Shown here piece by piece: positions 1-6,394 of a DNA stretch of 8,906 nt. Made by a program: the position numbers and the translations under genes. Where the stretch lies: contig JANQIJ010000178.1 in NCBI GenBank assembly GCA_028282185.1, positions 1 through 8,906 on the forward strand, given 5' to 3'. How positions within the stretch are numbered: position 1 is the stretch's first letter; each line of letters starts with the position of its first letter. Origin of the DNA: Rhodospirillales bacterium. Lineage in GTDB: Bacteria; Pseudomonadota; Alphaproteobacteria; Rhodospirillales; Casp-alpha2. The notes under the pieces are model-generated. The model was not told the DNA's origin, did no database searches, and saw only the letters and a list, made by a program, of their open reading frames with translations.

Positions 1-1
1 G

Positions 2-811
2 ATCGAATACGGCACCAAGATCGTCGGCGGCGTGAACCCGAAAAAGGCCGGTACGGAACACATCGGCCTGCCGGTCTTCGGCTCCGCCGTGGATGCCATG
101 AAGGGGCTGAAGGATACAGGACAGGGCGGCTTCGACGTCTCCATCCTGTTCATCCCGCCCATGGGCGCCAAGGCGGCGGCGCTTGACGCCATCGAGGCCG
201 GCGCCAAGGCCATCGTCTGCCTGACCGAGCATATCCCGGTGCAGGACGTCATGTACATGATGGCGGCGGCGGCCGAGCGCGGCACCAGGATCATCGGCCC
301 CAACACGGCCGGCGGCGTGACGCCCGGCGAATGCTTCACCGGCTTCATGCCCGCCTTCAACGAGAAGATCTTCCGTGCAGGCAACGTGGGCATCATCTCC
401 CGTTCCGGCTCGCTCGGCACGCTCATGGCGCTGAACGTCGTGTCGGCGGGATTTGGAATATCCGCATTTATAGGTATTGGGGGCGACCCCATCATCGGCA
501 CCACGACCCGGGACGCGCTGATCGCCCTGGACGAGTTCGAGAAGACGGACGCCGTGGTCATGGTCGGCGAAATCGGTGGCGCCATGGAAGAGCACGCGGC
601 GGAATACGCCGCCGGAATGGACAAGCCCATGGCCGCCTTCATCGCCGGCGGCGCCGCCCCTCCGGGCAAGAAGATGGGCCATGCCGGCGCCATCGTCATG
701 GGCGACAAGGGGACCTACAAGTCCAAGGCCGATGCCTTGTCGGCCGCCGGCGTGGCGATCCTGGACACGCCCATGGACGTGGGGCCGGTGTTGAAAGAAA
801 GAATGGGTTGA
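2..811 (+). CDS. SucD-like CoA ligase alpha subunit (5' truncated by window edge)
   Basis: This is the alpha subunit of an ADP-forming acyl-CoA synthetase of the succinyl-CoA/malate-CoA ligase type. The family joins an acid to CoA through a phospho-histidine intermediate and works with a beta (ATP-grasp) subunit, presumably encoded upstream outside the window. The frame is open from base 2 and reads YGTKIVGGV, matching the family just after the N-terminal Rossmann CoA-binding loop, so roughly the first 30 residues are missing. Visible motifs are GPNTAGGVTPGE, SRSGSL, IGIGGDPI, GEIGG and, near the C-terminus, KKMGHAGAI, whose His (bases 680-682) is the phosphorylated residue. SRSGSLGTL replaces the usual SRSGTLTYE, so this is probably a divergent paralogue rather than the TCA-cycle enzyme, and the substrate is unknown. 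Bases 451-480 and 791-807 are AT-rich and use codons (ata, gga, aga, aaa) unlike the rest of the gene. Confidence 0.85.
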   Translation: MEYGTKIVGGVNPKKAGTEHIGLPVFGSAVDAMKGLKDTGQGGFDVSILFIPPMGAKAAALDAIEAGAKAIVCLTEHIPVQDVMYMMAAAAERGTRIIGPNTAGGVTPGECFTGFMPAFNEKIFRAGNVGIISRSGSLGTLMALNVVSAGFGISAFIGIGGDPIIGTTTRDALIALDEFEKTDAVVMVGEIGGAMEEHAAEYAAGMDKPMAAFIAGGAAPPGKKMGHAGAIVMGDKGTYKSKADALSAAGVAILDTPMDVGPVLKERMG

Positions 812-828
812 AGGAGCGCATGGGCTAA
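791..828 (+). repeat. Imperfect tandem duplication of the gene's C-terminal codons
   Basis: Bases 791-811 encode LKERMG-stop, the true end of the SucD-like protein. Bases 808-828 encode LKERMG-stop again in a different frame, offset by 17 bases. The two 21-base units match at 15 positions. All six differences are synonymous (aaa/aag, gaa/gag, aga/cgc, ggt/ggc and tga/taa). The first unit uses AT-rich codons and the second the GC-rich codons typical of the region. Confidence 0.75.
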
Positions 829-922
829 GCTCCCGAGGATCATCGGTCTCAGTTGGCGCGGCGGCGCCCCGCGCTCGTCGTCTCATTCCCGACGAACGAA
901 CACGAATAAGAGGAAACATCTC

Positions 923-1702
923 ATGCCCGACGCCCCCGAGCAACGCGATCGCCATCAAACGGTCACCAGCGAAACCATCGAAGTGTTGAAGAACCGGCGA
1001 TCGATCCGAAAGTATGCGGACGACCCGGTCACCGACGCCATGGTGGAAGTGATCCTGGAGGCCGCCTTCCGCGCGCCCACGTCGTCGAACCTGCAGGCCT
1101 ATTCCGTCATTCAGGTGCGCGATCCGGACACCCGCGCGAAACTCGCCGCCGTCGGCGGCAACCAGCAACACATCATCGACTGCCCCCTGTTCCTGGCTTT
1201 CTGCGCCGACCTGACGCGGATCGAGGCGGCGTTTCAAAAGAACGGCCATGATCTTTCCGACAACAACATGGAACTGGGCCTGGTTGCCACCATCGACGCG
1301 GCCTTGGTCGGCATGTCGACCTACCTGGCGGCGGATAGCCTGGGCATTCGGGGGGTGATGATCGGCGCCATGCGGAACGACCCGGAAGCAGTCGCGGAGA
1401 TCCTGGGCCTGCCGGACCGGGTCTATGTCGTCTTCGGCATGTGTCTGGGATATCCGGCGGAGGCGCCGAAGCAGAAACCCCGCATGCCGAAAAGCGGCAT
1501 GATCCATCATGAACGCTATGACCTGGAAGCGGCGCTGGCCGCCATGGCGGCCTACGACCCCGACCTGAGGGCCCATTACGACGCCATCGGCAAGGACACC
1601 ACCGACGACAGCTGGTCCCATGACGTGCATGCCAAGTTCTCGAAACGGCCGCGCGACCATCTGCGCGCGGCCTTGAAGAAACGTGGCTTCGATTTCACCT
1701 GA
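923..1702 (+). CDS. Nitroreductase family, NfsA/FRP-type NADPH-dependent FMN oxidoreductase
   Basis: This is a cytoplasmic flavoprotein of 259 residues, normal for the NfsA/FRP branch, which uses NADPH and FMN to reduce nitroaromatics, quinones or flavins. The N-terminal motif RRSIRKY (25-31) supplies the FMN-phosphate-binding basic residues. APTSSNLQAYSV (51-62) is the conserved flavin-pocket segment. The second half has GVMIGAM (144-150) and LGLPDRVYVVFGMCLGYP (161-178), followed by KPRMP (185-189), the layout of NfsA-type proteins. The ATG is preceded by an AGAGGAA ribosome binding site about nine bases upstream, which fixes the start. The gap of 111 bases to the SucD-like gene means co-transcription is possible but not shown. 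The physiological substrate cannot be read from the sequence. Confidence 0.88.
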   Translation: MPDAPEQRDRHQTVTSETIEVLKNRRSIRKYADDPVTDAMVEVILEAAFRAPTSSNLQAYSVIQVRDPDTRAKLAAVGGNQQHIIDCPLFLAFCADLTRIEAAFQKNGHDLSDNNMELGLVATIDAALVGMSTYLAADSLGIRGVMIGAMRNDPEAVAEILGLPDRVYVVFGMCLGYPAEAPKQKPRMPKSGMIHHERYDLEAALAAMAAYDPDLRAHYDAIGKDTTDDSWSHDVHAKFSKRPRDHLRAALKKRGFDFT

Positions 1703-1724
1703 CCCGGCCAACCATTACCGTCGT

Positions 1725-1747
1725 CGCCGGCTTTTCCGCCACCGGCG
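1725..1747 (+). other. Weak GC inverted repeat after the nitroreductase gene
   Basis: CGCCGG (1725-1730) and CCGGCG (1742-1747) form a 6-base stem with an 11-base loop, 22 bases beyond the nitroreductase stop codon. No T-run follows, so this is at best a weak hairpin and not a convincing intrinsic terminator. Nothing else gene-like is seen in 1703-1838. Confidence 0.2.
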
Positions 1748-1838
1748 CTGCTTCCGTCCGAAAAGTCACGCCGCGGCGATGGGGCTTCACGATCAGTCTC
1801 CGCCGCAGGTCAGGATGCCTGCCCATCGGCAATTCCGG

Positions 1839-1868
1839 TTGATTCCCGCTGGCCCATGCGGATATAAA
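1839..1868 (+). promoter_or_regulatory. Sigma70-type promoter of the MIP channel gene
   Basis: TTGATT at 1839-1844 is a -35 candidate and TATAAA at 1863-1868 a -10 candidate, with an 18-base spacer. The predicted start of transcription, near 1875, would lie inside the AT-rich palindrome that follows and give an untranslated leader of about 33 bases. Confidence 0.55.
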
Positions 1869-1896
1869 ATTTCGAAACTTTTAGAAATATAGAAAC
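1869..1896 (+). promoter_or_regulatory. Putative ArsR/SmtB-type operator
   Basis: An AT-rich block sits between the promoter and the ribosome binding site. It contains ATTTC (1869-1873) and GAAAT (1884-1888) as an inverted pair, the perfect palindrome TTTCGAAA (1870-1877), and a further half-site-like ATAGAAA (1889-1895). In style it resembles operators bound by ArsR-family repressors in proteobacterial arsenic operons. Its position over the expected transcription start fits repression. No arsR gene is in the window, so the regulator would act in trans. Confidence 0.45.
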
Positions 1897-1907
1897 GAAG
1901 AGGCGCC

Positions 1908-2576
1908 ATGGCCGAAGTTGACATGCCGCGCCGCCTGACGGCGGAAGCGCTGGGCACGGCGCTGCTGCTGGCCACGGTGGTCGGATCGGGCATCATGGGC
2001 GAGACTCTGGCCGGCGGCCAGGTTGCCATGGCGCTCTTGGGCAATACGATCGCCACAGGCGCAATCCTGGTCGTCCTGATCCTCATGCTGGGGCCGATTT
2101 CCGGCGCCCATTTCAATCCGGCGGTGACCCTGGCCTTCCTGATCCGCCGGGAAATCGCCGGCCGGGACGCGCTGTTCTATGTTCTGGTTCAGATCGCCGC
2201 CGCGATCGCCGGGGTCTGGCTGGCCCATGCCATGTTCGGCCTCGACATCGTCCAGGCGTCGACCAAGGCGCGGACCGGCGGGGCGCAATGGCTGGCCGAA
2301 GCGGTTGCCTGTTTCGGGCTGGTTGCGACCATCCTCGGTGTTCTCAAGGCCCAGCCTCAGGCTGTGGCCTACTCGGTGGGGCTTTATATCACCGCCGGTT
2401 ATTGGTTCACGGCATCGACCAGTTTCGCCAATCCCGCCGTCACCGTGGCGCGTGCGCTGACCGATACCTTTTCGGGCATCCGGCCGGTGGACGCCCCCGG
2501 CTTCATCGCCGCGCAGATCGTCGGCGCCGTCCTGGCGACGCTGCTCATGGGCTGGCTGATCCGGCGCGGCGATTAG
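1908..2576 (+). CDS. MIP/aquaporin family channel, AqpS-like
   Basis: This inner-membrane channel has 222 residues, the usual length for a six-helix MIP protein with two re-entrant half-helices. The first signature is SGAHFNPAVTLAF and the second is SFANPAVTVAR. In water channels and glycerol facilitators the second NPA is normally followed at once by an Arg of the aromatic/arginine selectivity filter; here that position is Val. The YWFTASTSFANPAVT stretch and this filter resemble AqpS-type channels of alphaproteobacterial ars operons, which conduct arsenite in place of an ArsB pump. The substrate is therefore inferred to be arsenite or another small uncharged solute. GAAGAGG just upstream of the ATG at 1908 is the ribosome binding site. 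The stop lies two bases from the stop of the convergent gene, leaving no room for a separate terminator. Confidence 0.85.
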   Translation: MAEVDMPRRLTAEALGTALLLATVVGSGIMGETLAGGQVAMALLGNTIATGAILVVLILMLGPISGAHFNPAVTLAFLIRREIAGRDALFYVLVQIAAAIAGVWLAHAMFGLDIVQASTKARTGGAQWLAEAVACFGLVATILGVLKAQPQAVAYSVGLYITAGYWFTASTSFANPAVTVARALTDTFSGIRPVDAPGFIAAQIVGAVLATLLMGWLIRRGD

Positions 2577-2578
2577 TC

Positions 2579-3325
2579 TTATTTCGGTTCTTGTTCGTTG
2601 GATGGCGGAGGGGAATGAATCGTCTTTTCGTCGGAGCCCAACTCATTGGCAAGAGAATTCAGTCTGCCTTCGATGGTGCCGACTTTTTCGGCGATCCCTT
2701 TCGTCTTCTCGTCGATCCGCTTTACCGATTGTTCCAAGGTCGTCGGTTCGTCTTTGGTGGTCACTTGCTTGATGCCTGAGAAGCCGAGACCAAGGCCGAC
2801 AAAGAAGAAAATCAGGCTAAAGAATCCGCAGATGGACGCAACCCAGAGACAGTGTTCGCCGTCGTCAGGCGTTTCGGATTTTAGAGCTTTCAGAGTCTGG
2901 CCGCGGAGTGCAAGGAACGCCAGGAAAACGCCCAATACCGAAAGCGCCAGGCCAAACCCAAAGCCGAGCATTGACCCTTGCAGGTTTTCCACGGCAACCT
3001 TCCACGAGGAATCATCGCGCCGGGCCAGATTGCCAATCAAGGTCAGCACGGCAATCGCCGCGGCGCCGTTGATCAGCACCAGCATGGAGTAACCTGCCCG
3101 AGCGACGTCGCCGGAGCTCTTGGTAAGCGCCTCGGCGAGACCCAGGTTGGGACCTCTTTCTCCGTCGTCACCGTCCGCGGCGGACAGCTCTCTGCGAATG
3201 TTCCCAATGATCGTCTTTGACTTCAGGTTCGCCTGTTCGATCGCGATTTTTTGCTGAGAAAGCTGATCGATCAGTGCGCCAAGTTCTTGCAGTTCCGATT
3301 GAAAGGAGAACTCTTCCGTCGACAT
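2579..3325 (-). CDS. Uncharacterised membrane protein with three TM helices and terminal coiled coils
   Basis: I do not recognise this protein. The chosen ATG at 3325 gives 248 residues and has a G-rich ribosome binding site about eight bases upstream; an in-frame TTG at 3343 would add six residues but has none. Residues about 10-47 are charged and heptad-like (SELQELGALIDQLSQQKIAI). Hydrophobic segments lie near 78-100, 119-140 and 160-184, the last rich in Phe and Gly (FFSLIFFFVGLGLGF). Residues about 196-228 form a second amphipathic helix (LEQSVKRIDEKTKGIAEKVG) before a polar tail with PPPSNEQEPK. No catalytic motif is visible. The layout suggests an inner-membrane scaffold or tether with both coiled coils able to oligomerise, but that is inference. 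GC content is visibly lower than in neighbours, so it may be an accessory gene. Confidence 0.75.
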   Translation of the reverse strand: MSTEEFSFQSELQELGALIDQLSQQKIAIEQANLKSKTIIGNIRRELSAADGDDGERGPNLGLAEALTKSSGDVARAGYSMLVLINGAAAIAVLTLIGNLARRDDSSWKVAVENLQGSMLGFGFGLALSVLGVFLAFLALRGQTLKALKSETPDDGEHCLWVASICGFFSLIFFFVGLGLGFSGIKQVTTKDEPTTLEQSVKRIDEKTKGIAEKVGTIEGRLNSLANELGSDEKTIHSPPPSNEQEPK

Positions 3326-3382
3326 TCGACGCCCCCACACCAACGCTGTCCGGACACGACCATAGGTCGCAAGCCGATGATG

Positions 3383-3412
3383 ATTATTGCGATCCGATCA
3401 ATGGGGTTTCAA
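3383..3412 (-). promoter_or_regulatory. Sigma70-type promoter for the minus-strand membrane protein
   Basis: Read on the minus strand, TTGAAA (3412-3407) and AATAAT (3388-3383) each match the sigma70 consensus at five of six bases, with an 18-base spacer. Transcription would start near 3376, about 50 bases before the ATG at 3325. Confidence 0.5.
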
Positions 3413-3505
3413 GCGCCTTGGCCAATCTACCGCGAAAGCGGTGGCAAGGACCCTGCGGCCGATGGTCACGGCCTTTCACGCCTGAGTGAGACTCCGGCGA
3501 GGGTC

Positions 3506-3534
3506 TTGGCAGCATATTCCATTCCGCTTAAGTA
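3506..3534 (+). promoter_or_regulatory. Possible promoter of the FG-GAP lipoprotein
   Basis: TTGGCA (3506-3511) is a good -35 match. At 17-base spacing it is followed only by TAAGTA (3529-3534), a poor -10. The position, about 50 bases before the lipoprotein ATG, is plausible. It is the best candidate seen in 3413-3582. Confidence 0.25.
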
Positions 3535-3541
3535 AAGGCGC

Positions 3542-3559
3542 CCCGCCGATCCCGGCGGG
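3542..3559 (+). other. Perfect GC hairpin in the leader of the lipoprotein gene
   Basis: CCCGCCG (3542-3548) and CGGCGGG (3553-3559) form a perfect 7-base stem with the 4-base loop ATCC. Ten bases later comes the strong GGAGGT ribosome binding site (3569-3574). The TTTT at 3564-3567 is too short and distant for a confident terminator. The hairpin could stabilise the mRNA 5' end or act as a weak attenuator. Confidence 0.4.
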
Positions 3560-3582
3560 CTCAGTTTTGGAGGTGCCCCGCC

Positions 3583-5172
3583 ATGGGTCAATCGGTCTTG
3601 CGTTCATCTTTCGTCGCCGCGGTCGGTTTGCTGGCCGCCGCCTGCCTGCCGACCTTCGAGGACAGCCATTTGATGATGCCGCCGGGCGGTGTGCCGGCAT
3701 TCCAGGAAATTCCGACGCCCTTCACCCATGTCTGGGAAGAGCCGAGCCATCCTTTCTCCGGTGCTGCGGTGATCGACGTTGACGGCGACGGCCGGCACGA
3801 GGTTTTCCTGGGCGGCGGGCGCGGCCAGGCGGACATGCTGCTGGCCTTCCGTGACGGCAAGCTGACCGACATCGCCCGTGCGGCCGGCCTCGGCAAGGGC
3901 GCGGTGGCGAGCCATGGCGCCGCCGCGACCGATATCGACAACGACGGCGATGTCGATCTGTTGGTCACGCGGGACGACGGCCTGGTGGCCCATGTCAATC
4001 ATGGCGGCCGGTTTGCGGCGCGCGACATCGCGATCGAGTTGCCCGCCGACTCCGTGGCGCTCAGCGTTTCCGTCGCCGACATCGACCAGGACGGCGACGC
4101 GGATCTGTATCTCTCCGTCTTCGTTGCCTTCCCGTCGTTCCGCAGTGCCACCTTCAACGACCCGACGCATGCTAAGAAGAACATCCTGCTGCGCAACGAC
4201 GGTGGCTTGAAATTCACCGACATAACCCATCAAGCGGGCGTCGCCGGGCTGCAGAACACCTTCCACGCGACCTTCGCCAACCTGGACGGCGATGGCGATC
4301 AGGACCTGATTCTGTCGCAGAACACGGGCGAGGTGGAAATTCTGGAAAACCTGGGCGACGGCACCTTCCGGAACGTTTGGACCAAGACCGGTTACGGCTT
4401 TTGGATGGGTCTGGCCGTGGGCGACATGGACCGGGACGGCGATCTGGACATCTTCGCGTCCAACGCCGGGACGTCGATCCCCAAGTTCCTGACCGCCGGC
4501 GACATCCGTGACGACCAGCGACACAACATCGATTGGATCATGATGCGCAACGACGGCGGTCTGAAGTTCGCCGACGTGACGCAGGCGATGCAGCTGGACG
4601 GCTACGGCTTCGCCTGGGGCGCCCAGTTCGAAGATCTGAACAACGACGGCGCGCAGGACCTGTTGGTCGCCCAGAACTACATCAAATGGCCGCTGCACAA
4701 GCTGGCGCCCCTGCCCGGCAAGGCGCTGTTGCAGTTGAGCGCCGGGAACGGCGCGGCCCCGGCGTTTTTCCAGGTACCGGGGCTCAACCTGGACAATGCC
4801 GAATTCGGGCAATCGCCGGTGATCATGGACATCGACGCCGACGGCCGGCCGGACGTGCTGTGGCTCAACATGGACGGGCCGTTGAAGGCCTATCTGAACA
4901 AGACGACGGAGACCTTCGTCACCGTGCGCCTGCCCGATGCGCCGGCCGCGGCCGGCGCCTTGGTTCGCGTGACCACGGATACGGGCACGGTCCATGAACG
5001 GCGCCTGGTGACCTCGACCGGCTTGATGACCGATCCGACGCCGGACCTCTATTTCGCTCTGCCGGGCGCCAAGGGCATCGCGCGGATCGAGGTCACGACC
5101 CTGACCGGCAAGCGGATCGAGCGCCTGGCGCCACCGGTCAACAGGGTCGTTGCCATTGACTTGGACAGTTAA
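3583..5172 (+). CDS. Lipoprotein with seven FG-GAP/VCBS repeats and ASPIC/UnbV-like C-terminus
   Basis: This is a predicted exported lipoprotein of 529 residues. Residues 1-21 form a short signal peptide ending in LLAAAC, with Cys21 as the lipidation site. Seven calcium-loop motifs of the DxDxDG kind begin at residues 65, 117, 166, 233, 281, 351 and 416, each followed by a DLxLx-type strand; this is the pattern of FG-GAP/VCBS repeats, and seven would make one complete seven-bladed beta-propeller. Residues about 445-525 (GALVRVTTDTG, then TPDLYFALPGAKGIARIEV and PVNRVVAI) match the ASPIC/UnbV (CRTAC1-like) domain often fused to such propellers. The role is probably calcium-dependent adhesion or binding at the cell surface or periplasm; the ligand is unknown. 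GGAGGT eight bases before the ATG supports the start. The gene stands alone and converges on the DksA-like gene. Confidence 0.85.
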   Translation: MGQSVLRSSFVAAVGLLAAACLPTFEDSHLMMPPGGVPAFQEIPTPFTHVWEEPSHPFSGAAVIDVDGDGRHEVFLGGGRGQADMLLAFRDGKLTDIARAAGLGKGAVASHGAAATDIDNDGDVDLLVTRDDGLVAHVNHGGRFAARDIAIELPADSVALSVSVADIDQDGDADLYLSVFVAFPSFRSATFNDPTHAKKNILLRNDGGLKFTDITHQAGVAGLQNTFHATFANLDGDGDQDLILSQNTGEVEILENLGDGTFRNVWTKTGYGFWMGLAVGDMDRDGDLDIFASNAGTSIPKFLTAGDIRDDQRHNIDWIMMRNDGGLKFADVTQAMQLDGYGFAWGAQFEDLNNDGAQDLLVAQNYIKWPLHKLAPLPGKALLQLSAGNGAAPAFFQVPGLNLDNAEFGQSPVIMDIDADGRPDVLWLNMDGPLKAYLNKTTETFVTVRLPDAPAAAGALVRVTTDTGTVHERRLVTSTGLMTDPTPDLYFALPGAKGIARIEVTTLTGKRIERLAPPVNRVVAIDLDS

Positions 5173-5208
5173 ACAGGGGCCGCCGCAGCGTCGCGATGGG
5201 GCGCGGCG

Positions 5209-5523
5209 TCAGGCCGCGCAGTCGATGCAATGGGCGGCGGCGGGCATGGTCTCCAGGCGGGCAGGGGCGATTTCCGCGCCGCAATGGGTGCATTCACCGT
5301 AGCTGCCCAACTCCATCCGTTTCAAGGCCGCCTCGATCTCGGCGATTTCCTCAAGCGCCTGGTTGCCCAGGCCTTCCAGAACCTCGTCGCCTTCGGATTC
5401 CTGGGCCCGGTCTTCCACGTCCTTGTTGGGCTCCTCGCGCAGCGTATGGTCGATCTCGTTGACTTCCGCCTGCAATTCGGCCAAGCGGGCTTCCATTACG
5501 GTTTTGAGTTTTTCCAGGTCCAT
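5209..5523 (-). CDS. Short DksA/TraR-family C4 zinc-finger protein
   Basis: This small cytoplasmic protein has 104 residues, against about 150 for classical DksA. Residues 1-70 are a charged helical hairpin with DVEDRA at 35-40, fitting the DxxDxA tip by which DksA acts in the RNA polymerase secondary channel. The C-terminus has a four-cysteine zinc finger, C78-x2-C81 in YGECTHCG and C99-x2-C102 in HCIDCAA, as in TraR/DksA proteins. It is therefore predicted to bind RNA polymerase and alter initiation, perhaps with ppGpp; this is inferred from the family. The ATG at 5523 was chosen over an in-frame TTG at 5538, which lacks a ribosome binding site; the ATG has only a weak GAAAG. The gene is divergent from the QueD-like pair, with a 131-base gap. 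Confidence 0.85.
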   Translation of the reverse strand: MDLEKLKTVMEARLAELQAEVNEIDHTLREEPNKDVEDRAQESEGDEVLEGLGNQALEEIAEIEAALKRMELGSYGECTHCGAEIAPARLETMPAAAHCIDCAA

Positions 5524-5654
5524 GGCTTCGACTTTCAAATGGACGTCACATCAATCGCGAAACCATGGCGCGTTCGCGCTCGTATGGCCTTGAGTTAGGT
5601 CAAGCGGTCGCCGGGGCTTCCGTTCATCGGGTGAATGGTCTAAACCCCGGGACC

Positions 5655-6020
5655 ATGATCCGGACCGTCGAGCGTTTCATGGACTTCGAGTTCGTCGCCG
5701 CCCAGCAACTGCCGGGCGTGCCGGCGGGCCATCGGGCGGCCCGGCTGCACGGCCATACTTTCCAACTGCGGGTTCGCTGGCGCGGGGCGATCGACCCCGA
5801 TCGGGACTGGCTGATCGATCCGGCCGACATGTGCGCCCGGGTCGAAAACGTCCTGGCCGCCGTCGATCACCACTACCTGAACGACCTGCCCGGGTTGGAA
5901 AACCCGTCGACGGAAAACCTGGCGCGTTACCTCAAGGACCGCCTGGCGGCGGTGCTGGCCGGCGGCCTGGTCACGGTCGAACTTTGGGAAAACCAGGACG
6001 TCGGATGCCTGGCGTCATGA
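5655..6020 (+). CDS. QueD/PTPS-family protein, first of a tandem pair, with altered active site
   Basis: This 121-residue protein has the QueD (6-carboxytetrahydropterin synthase) fold and length. Aligned by eye with E. coli QueD it keeps FEFVAAQQLPGVPAGH, LHGH (31-34), DHHYLND (71-77), PGLENPSTEN and Glu112. Two key residues are changed. The first zinc ligand, the His of the AAH motif, is Gln17, and the catalytic Cys before LHGH is Ala28. The two His of LHGH (32 and 34) and the Asp71-His72 pair remain. Canonical conversion of dihydroneopterin triphosphate to carboxytetrahydropterin is therefore doubtful; an altered reaction, a binding role or a heteromeric enzyme with the next gene are alternatives. 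The ATG at 5655 begins where the homology does; an upstream in-frame ATG at 5565 would add 30 unrelated residues. It overlaps the next gene by ATGA. Confidence 0.85.
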   Translation: MIRTVERFMDFEFVAAQQLPGVPAGHRAARLHGHTFQLRVRWRGAIDPDRDWLIDPADMCARVENVLAAVDHHYLNDLPGLENPSTENLARYLKDRLAAVLAGGLVTVELWENQDVGCLAS

Positions 6021-6394
6021 CCGGTCCCCTGACCATCTATCACGCTTTCGGCTTCGAATCCGCCCGGCGCCTGCCGAAACTGCCGGCGAGCCATATCTGT
6101 TCGCGCCTGCATGGCAACACCTTCCGCCTGAAGGTCGGGGTCACCGGGCCGCTTCGCGAATCGGAGGGCTGGATCATGGATTTCGCCGAGGTCGCGGCCG
6201 TCGTTCGCCCGGTTCTCGATGAGATCGACCATTGCCTGTTGAACGAGGTGCCCGGGCTCGAAAACCCGACGACGGAGATGATCGCGATCTGGCTGTGGGA
6301 GCGAATATCGACTCGTCTTCAAGGACTTAGCGAGATCGAACTTCGGGAAAACGACACCACCGGCTGTGTCTATCGCGGCCCGGGCGGGACCTGA
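6017..6394 (+). CDS. QueD/PTPS-family protein, second of the tandem pair, with different active-site losses
   Basis: This 125-residue paralogue of the preceding gene shares the PGLENPTTE segment, the Asp71-His72 pair and a C-terminal E111-NDTTGCVYRG that resembles the E. coli QueD end more closely than its partner does. It keeps the catalytic Cys (Cys28, in SHICSRLHGN). It has lost two of the three zinc ligands: the His of AAH is Arg17 and the second His of HGH is Asn34. Zinc binding in the canonical site is thus unlikely. The start ATG overlaps the upstream stop (ATGA), so the two are translationally coupled and probably made in similar amounts, as expected for subunits of one complex. Function is inferred only from family and from the nearby queuosine operon. 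Confidence 0.85.
   Translation: MTGPLTIYHAFGFESARRLPKLPASHICSRLHGNTFRLKVGVTGPLRESEGWIMDFAEVAAVVRPVLDEIDHCLLNEVPGLENPTTEMIAIWLWERISTRLQGLSEIELRENDTTGCVYRGPGGT

Noticed and set aside
875..895. TCGTCG/CGACGA inverted repeat before the nitroreductase
   Set aside because: A 6-base stem with a 9-base loop and no T-run is expected by chance in this composition.
3775..4850. Recurrent GACGGCGACGG-like DNA words as a possible nucleotide repeat array
   Set aside because: They are irregularly spaced and are simply the codons for the DxDxDG calcium loops of the lipoprotein.
3604..4995. 463-residue open frame on the minus strand opposite the FG-GAP lipoprotein
   Set aside because: It mirrors a GC-rich coding gene with repeated GAC/GGC codons, has low-complexity Val/Gly/Arg/Gln composition and shows no recognisable domain.
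5589..5604. CTTGA/TCAAG inverted repeat between the DksA-like and QueD-like genes
   Set aside because: Only five bases per arm with a 6-base spacer, and no -35/-10 pair could be placed with it on either strand.
5565..5654. Upstream start for the first QueD-like protein
   Set aside because: The 30 added residues match nothing in the QueD family, and the ATG lacks a good ribosome binding site.
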